Assembly (NCBI GenBank): GCA_039180385.1
Contig: JBCDDJ010000238.1
Span: 1 to 9,681, forward strand
Origin: SIO4C1 sp039180385
Lineage (GTDB): Bacteria; Cyanobacteriota; Cyanobacteriia; Phormidesmidales; Phormidesmidaceae
DNA: 9,681 nucleotides
Direction: 5' to 3'
Both the position numbers and the translations under genes were made by a program. How positions within the stretch are numbered: position 1 is the stretch's first letter; each line of letters opens with the position of its first letter. Below, piece after piece: positions 6,341-9,681 of the stretch. Under the pieces are notes generated by a model. The model did not search any database. It was not told the origin of the DNA and was given only the letters and a program-made list of their open reading frames with translations.

Positions 6341-6456
6341 TAAACCTGAGAAAGATTAATAGGCCGACAGTGTCATCAATTCTTTACAGCGAAAGCCTGA
6401 GATCAATAAACATTTGGCAAGTAAATAAAAGTTGTTTTACATTTCAATAACAATCA

Positions 6457-8217
6457 CTAACAGTGAATAGGAATTGTTGCATTCAGTGACCATCGGCTGG
6501 CAATGGGCATACGCCAGCCCATGCCAAAGGCGCGATCGGTGACCTTGAGTACGGGCGGGGCCTGTCTGCGCTTAAACTCAGTGCGGCTTAGCAGTCGCAC
6601 CACTTTGTCAACGACTGCTGGGTCATGGCCTGCGGCAACCAAGTCTGCCACGGACTGATGCAGTTGAATAAGCCGTTCTAAAATATCATCTAGGATATCG
6701 TAGGCTGGGAGTGAATCTTGGTCAACCTGACCCGGTTTGAGCTCAGCGCTCGGGGGTTTGATTAAAATGTTTTCAGGAATCATCTCGGCGGCCATATTGG
6801 GGACTGTGAATCTAGATATTTTGCCTAAATAGGTGTTGTCTCCGGCCTTAGCCTGGCGATTGAGCCAGCGACATAGGGCATACACCTGGGTCTTCGGGAC
6901 ATCGGCAATCACGGCCAAACCCCCATTCATATCGCCGTAGAGGGTGCAGTAGCCAACGGCCATCTCGGATTTATTGCCGGTTGACAGCAGCAGATGGCCA
7001 AATTTATTGGAGATCGCCATCAGTAAATTGCCCCGAATGCGGGATTGCAGATTTTCTTCGGTAACGCCAGCCTCGGTATTGGCAAAGAGGGTTTCAAAGG
7101 TTTTGTCGTAGCCTGACATGAGATGCCCAATTGCCAGCGTTTCTGATGGCACACCTAAATTAGCAGCCAGTTTCTCTGCGTCGACAACAGAATGTTCAGA
7201 GCTGTAGGGGGAGGGCATTAACACCCCGAGGACATGCTCAGGGCCGAGGGCTGCGGCTGCGATCGCACACACTAGCGCTGAGTCAATCCCACCACTCAGG
7301 CCAATCACCGCCTTTGAGAACCCACACTTGCGAGCATAGTCCTGAACCCCGAGCACCAACGCTGACCACATTTCTGCCTCGGGTTCAGCGGTCAGGGGCC
7401 TGACCTGCGAGGGTTGTAGGTCTCGGGACTTAAAGTCGATCACCTCTAGAATGGGTTCAAACCCCTGAGCGCGGCAGACCACGTCACCCTCACGATTGAT
7501 GGCTACGCTGTAGCCATCAAAAATCAGATCGTCATTGCCCCCAACCTGATTGACATACACAATCGGGCAGTGGTGTTGCAAGACCGCATGGCGGATCATC
7601 TTTTCTCGCAGCTGCTGCTTACCGACCACGTAGGGCGACGCCGACAGATTGACGACCAGATCGACTCCAGCCGCCACCACCTCAGCCGTGGGGTTGACCG
7701 GATAGGCCCGCTGCCCCCAAAAGTCGTGATCGTTCCACAGGTCTTCACAAATGGTGACGCCAATGTGCACTGACTCACCCTTTCTATCTCTGATAAAAAA
7801 GTGGTTGGGTTCGGTGCCTGATTCAAAATAACGGTCGTCATCAAAGACATCGTAGGTGGGTAGCAGTCGCTTATGGAAAACTGCCTGCACCTGACCATCC
7901 TCGACTAGGGCCATACTATTAAACAGAGGCTTCTCCCCGGCGGTGCCCGCGTTGGGGTTCGCCTCAGCAATACCCACCAGGGCGGCTAACCCTGCGGGCA
8001 AGTCGCGGGCCAGCTGCTCTAGGGTCTGACGCATCAGTTCGATAAAACTGGGACGCAGCAACAGATCTAGGGGCGGATAGCCACACAGCGATAGCTCAGG
8101 GGTGAGCAACAGGCGCACATCCTGATTGCTAGCCTGCTGGGCCAGCTCGAGAATGCGCTCAGCGTTGCCAGTGAGATCGCCAAGGATAGGATTCAGTTGA
8201 GCAATACCAATTTTCAT
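6457..8217 (-). CDS. nadE: NAD+ synthase, glutamine-hydrolysing
   Basis: A 586-residue two-domain enzyme catalysing the last step of NAD biosynthesis: nicotinate adenine dinucleotide + Gln + ATP to NAD+ in the cytoplasm. The N-terminal nitrilase-type glutaminase has the triad Glu41 (PELSLCGY), Lys116 (FHKRLLPTYDVFDD) and Cys157 (ICEDLW). The C-terminal synthetase has the PP-loop SGGIDSA (308-314), STGNKSEMAVGYCTLYGDM (412-430) and the usual closing EFKRRQAPP...MGWRMPIA. About ten extra residues ending IPIHC follow the normal family end. The start MKIGIAQLNP is the family start. The leader is C-rich with no Shine-Dalgarno because heptanucleotide repeats lie at 8228-8262. It has its own candidate promoter (8310-8338). 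A HIP1 octamer is at 7259-7266. Confidence 0.96.
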   Translation of the reverse strand: MKIGIAQLNPILGDLTGNAERILELAQQASNQDVRLLLTPELSLCGYPPLDLLLRPSFIELMRQTLEQLARDLPAGLAALVGIAEANPNAGTAGEKPLFNSMALVEDGQVQAVFHKRLLPTYDVFDDDRYFESGTEPNHFFIRDRKGESVHIGVTICEDLWNDHDFWGQRAYPVNPTAEVVAAGVDLVVNLSASPYVVGKQQLREKMIRHAVLQHHCPIVYVNQVGGNDDLIFDGYSVAINREGDVVCRAQGFEPILEVIDFKSRDLQPSQVRPLTAEPEAEMWSALVLGVQDYARKCGFSKAVIGLSGGIDSALVCAIAAAALGPEHVLGVLMPSPYSSEHSVVDAEKLAANLGVPSETLAIGHLMSGYDKTFETLFANTEAGVTEENLQSRIRGNLLMAISNKFGHLLLSTGNKSEMAVGYCTLYGDMNGGLAVIADVPKTQVYALCRWLNRQAKAGDNTYLGKISRFTVPNMAAEMIPENILIKPPSAELKPGQVDQDSLPAYDILDDILERLIQLHQSVADLVAAGHDPAVVDKVVRLLSRTEFKRRQAPPVLKVTDRAFGMGWRMPIASRWSLNATIPIHC

Positions 8218-8227
8218 AGCTAAGCAG

Positions 8228-8262
8228 GGGTGGAGGATGGAGGATGGAGGGTGAAGGGTGGA
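8228..8262. repeat. Heptanucleotide tandem repeat (STRR type), five units
   Basis: Five consecutive 7-mers read on the plus strand: GGGTGGA, GGATGGA, GGATGGA, GGGTGAA, GGGTGGA. Seven-base tandem repeats (STRR) are a known feature of cyanobacterial genomes. Here they lie in the expected nadE leader, ending ten bases before the ATG. The nadE mRNA would be C-rich with no Shine-Dalgarno at this place. Confidence 0.85.
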
Positions 8263-8273
8263 GAGTTCTGAGT

Positions 8274-8294
8274 CCCACTACCCACTCACTACCC
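8274..8294. repeat. C-rich degenerate repeat next to the STRR
   Basis: CCCACTA and CCCACTC (8274-8287) are adjacent heptamers, and CACTACCC occurs twice (8276-8283, 8287-8294). With the G-rich STRR 12 bp away, this makes opposite-strand-biased blocks that could pair imperfectly as a hairpin. Confidence 0.5.
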
Positions 8295-8309
8295 CAATGC
8301 AAGTTGTCT

Positions 8310-8338
8310 TAAATATTCAGAAGGCTGTTGAATTTCAA
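8310..8338 (-). promoter_or_regulatory. Candidate nadE promoter
   Basis: On the minus strand, TTGAAA (8333-8338) and TATTTA (8310-8315) are exactly 17 bp apart, a good sigma70-type arrangement. Transcription would start near 8303, giving nadE a leader of about 86 nt that carries the heptanucleotide repeats. nadE would then have its own promoter as well as any read-through from nadD-nrtR. Confidence 0.5.
8328..8338. promoter_or_regulatory. 11-bp palindrome over the nadE -35 box, candidate operator
   Basis: TTGAATTTCAA is a perfect inverted repeat (TTGAA around one T) that contains the -35 hexamer. A dimeric repressor bound here would block nadE transcription, and the adjacent gene encodes the NAD regulator NrtR. 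Assignment to NrtR is inference; I do not remember the cyanobacterial NrtR consensus well enough to score it. Confidence 0.35.
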
Positions 8339-8425
8339 ACAATGTCGCTTTAATCAAGGCTTCGATGATATTGCGTTGTTTGATGGCGAGTAACGATGAA
8401 CCTTTACTCAGAAATCCCGATTTGG

Positions 8426-9172
8426 CTAAATAAACACCATGGGTTTGTCCTTAAAGGGTTCAAAGGCCTCTGCGTCAAACCGATAGAGACTGGCCGGGCG
8501 GCCTGCACCACGGGAGGCCTTGACCCCGGTATCGGTGAGAAAACCGAGCTTGAGCAATCGCGTGCGAAAGTTGGAGTAGTCAGAAAAGTCTTCTCCCAGG
8601 ACGGTGGCATAGAGCTGGTAGAGATCGCTCAGGGTAAAGGTGTCGGGCAGCACATCAAAGGCAACGGGGCTATACTCGAGTTTGTTGCGCAGGCGACGAT
8701 AGCCATAATCCAAAATCTCATTGTGGTCAAAGGCGAGCTTGGGCACGCGGCTAAGGGGATACCAGGCGATGCCGCTAACGCCGTCGGCAATCAACTCGGC
8801 TTCGGCAAAGCGCACCAGGGCAAAGTAACTTACCGACAAATAGCGAATGTCGTAGGCGTCTTCGGCTTCGCGGGGGTCACGGTGAGGGCCACCAAAGGTA
8901 TAGAGCTGCTCTAGGTAGAGATTGCTGACACGAATCTTTTCTGACAGGACGCGATCGGCGGCGTCTTCTAAAGACTCGCCCCGGCGTACCAGGGTGCCGG
9001 GCAAACACCAGTAGCCAACATAGGGCTCCTCGTGGCGCATGACCAGCAGCACCAGCAGCCGATTTTGATCGGTGTCGACTGAGAAGATGACGTTATCGAC
9101 GCCTACCTTAAAGTCGGCCAGATCAGTATCGGCTAGTGGGTCGGCAATTTTTCTTTGGAGTTTTCCGGGCAT
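8426..9172 (-). CDS. nrtR: NrtR-type Nudix-related transcriptional regulator of NAD metabolism
   Basis: A 248-residue protein with a Nudix-fold domain (about 22-165) and a C-terminal winged helix (about 178-235). The winged helix carries FTLSDLYQLYATVLG, SNFRTRLLKLGFL and GAGRPASLYRF, the NrtR hallmark. In NrtR regulators the Nudix domain senses ADP-ribose-type NAD metabolites and DNA binding represses NAD genes. The Nudix box (59-81) keeps GESLEDAADR but then reads RVLSEK where catalytic Nudix enzymes have REUXEE, losing two acidic residues. It is therefore probably a sensor and not a hydrolase. The ATG at 9172 lies inside nadD (40-bp overlap, different frame), so the two are co-transcribed and probably translationally coupled. 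nadE lies 208 bp downstream. Confidence 0.9.
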   Translation of the reverse strand: MPGKLQRKIADPLADTDLADFKVGVDNVIFSVDTDQNRLLVLLVMRHEEPYVGYWCLPGTLVRRGESLEDAADRVLSEKIRVSNLYLEQLYTFGGPHRDPREAEDAYDIRYLSVSYFALVRFAEAELIADGVSGIAWYPLSRVPKLAFDHNEILDYGYRRLRNKLEYSPVAFDVLPDTFTLSDLYQLYATVLGEDFSDYSNFRTRLLKLGFLTDTGVKASRGAGRPASLYRFDAEAFEPFKDKPMVFI

Positions 9173-9681
9173 GGGTACAGGTTGTGTTGGTCGATATAGG
9201 TTTGAATGGCGGGCAAAATCACCCGGTCGTCATCGCACTGGCGATAGGCCGTCGAAGAGACATCGTACTGCTGGGGAGGGGTTGCGATCGCAACCTCAGC
9301 GCCCTGCTGCCTCAATGACCGCAAATCTTTGTCATCCAGGGGGTAGCCTGGGCGAGGAAACGCCAAAATCTTGGCCTGTTGAAAGAGTTCAGAGGCTCGA
9401 TACCAGCGGGGCAACTGGGGGATCAGGTCTGCGCCGACGACCAGGGTAAAGGTCGCCTGGGGCCAGATTTGCTGGGCTCGCTCCAGGGTGACCAGGGTAA
9501 AGCGGTGGCTCAACGCTGGGTAAACCTGCACCCGACCAGGGGCATGAATGTCGTCTACCAACAGACGCAGCATCGCCATCCGATCGGCCAAGGGGGACTG
9601 GTTACCCTTAAAAGGGTTGTCAGAGGCCCAAACCGCCACCTGGTCAAAGTGTTGCCCCAACCAGGTGAGCACGCCATGATG
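9133..9681 (-). CDS. nadD: Nicotinate-nucleotide adenylyltransferase, 5' end outside window
   Basis: 182 codons are present. The frame runs in from the right edge with HHGVLTWLGQHFD, where the first His is probably that of the GH in the nucleotidyltransferase (H/T)xGH motif. About 16 N-terminal residues, including the GT.xDPP segment, are therefore missing. The GTG at 9672 is internal, not the start. Further marks are AVWASDNPFK, GADLIPQLPRWY (substrate-binding G.D......W), PRPGY and VSSTAYR (the SST..R phosphate-binding motif), in the form typical of cyanobacterial NadD. The enzyme joins nicotinate mononucleotide and ATP to give nicotinate adenine dinucleotide, the substrate of NadE encoded in the same cluster. 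It overlaps nrtR by 40 bp. Confidence 0.93.
   Translation of the reverse strand, partial: HHGVLTWLGQHFDQVAVWASDNPFKGNQSPLADRMAMLRLLVDDIHAPGRVQVYPALSHRFTLVTLERAQQIWPQATFTLVVGADLIPQLPRWYRASELFQQAKILAFPRPGYPLDDKDLRSLRQQGAEVAIATPPQQYDVSSTAYRQCDDDRVILPAIQTYIDQHNLYPCPENSKEKLPTH
9281..9294. repeat. HIP1 octamer in an extended 14-bp palindrome
   Basis: GTTGCGATCGCAAC is a perfect palindrome around the HIP1 core GCGATCGC (9284-9291) inside nadD. Other cores lie at 1647-1654, 4283-4290, 4591-4598, 5759-5766 and 7259-7266. Random sequence would give about one per 65 kb. Confidence 0.9.

Larger units (their letters stand above)
8289..8450 (-). other. Unassigned open stretch between nrtR and nadE
   Basis: A minus-strand frame is open for 53 codons from just after a TAA (8451-8453) to a TAG (8289-8291), with no standard start at its beginning. 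It would read LSKGSSLLAIKQRNIIEALI and then EIQQPSEYLRQLALG, which looks protein-like. It overlaps the nrtR 3' end in another frame and contains the candidate nadE promoter. An open run this long is not rare by chance. It may be the 3' remnant of a lost gene. I do not recognise it. Confidence 0.2.

Noticed and set aside
6454..6466. TCACT-AAC-AGTGA hairpin at the nadE stop as terminator
   Set aside because: The stem is only five pairs and no U-run follows on the minus strand.
8396..8914. 172-codon plus-strand frame opposite nrtR
   Set aside because: It lies antisense to a clearly recognisable NrtR and has no family motif or Shine-Dalgarno; it is a shadow frame.

Overview
The window looks like a piece of chromosome from a cyanobacterium, probably filamentous. 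Three signs support this. The octamer GCGATCGC (HIP1, a cyanobacterial hallmark) occurs six times in 9.7 kb. The NAD genes match the nadD-nrtR-nadE set known from cyanobacteria. A heptanucleotide tandem repeat of the STRR type lies next to nadE. No tRNA, rRNA, CRISPR array, intact insertion sequence or phage gene was seen. I cannot name the genus.

Layout, left to right. Positions 1-878 (minus) hold the N-terminal part of an exported tetratricopeptide-repeat protein that runs off the left edge. Next is a small VanZ-like membrane protein (minus, 1001-1420). Divergent from it is a membrane-anchored M28 zinc peptidase (plus, 1504-2484). Its 3' end overlaps by 9 bp the end of a TenA-family protein without the usual active-site cysteine (minus, 2476-3114). 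Upstream of tenA on the same strand are an ABC-2 permease (3208-3981) and its ATPase (4122-5096), so ATPase-permease-tenA may be one transcription unit. A 198-bp AT-rich divergent region separates the ATPase from a six-helix membrane protein of unknown function (plus, 5295-5987).

Positions 5988-6456 hold a compact, easily missed unit on the minus strand: a 46-codon gene (6056-6196), a leader with a 14-nt tandem duplication, and a Rho-independent terminator (5997-6022). I consider this the most interesting unexplained item here.

The right end is the NAD cluster, all on the minus strand: nadD (its first ~16 codons lie outside the window), then nrtR overlapping nadD by 40 bp, then after 208 bp nadE. 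NadD makes nicotinate adenine dinucleotide from nicotinate mononucleotide, and NadE amidates it to NAD+. NrtR is the Nudix-related regulator of NAD genes. The nrtR-nadE gap contains a good sigma70-type promoter, an 11-bp palindrome over its -35 box (a candidate operator), and five heptanucleotide repeats ten bases before the nadE start codon. All function statements rest on motif recognition by eye; no database search was run.
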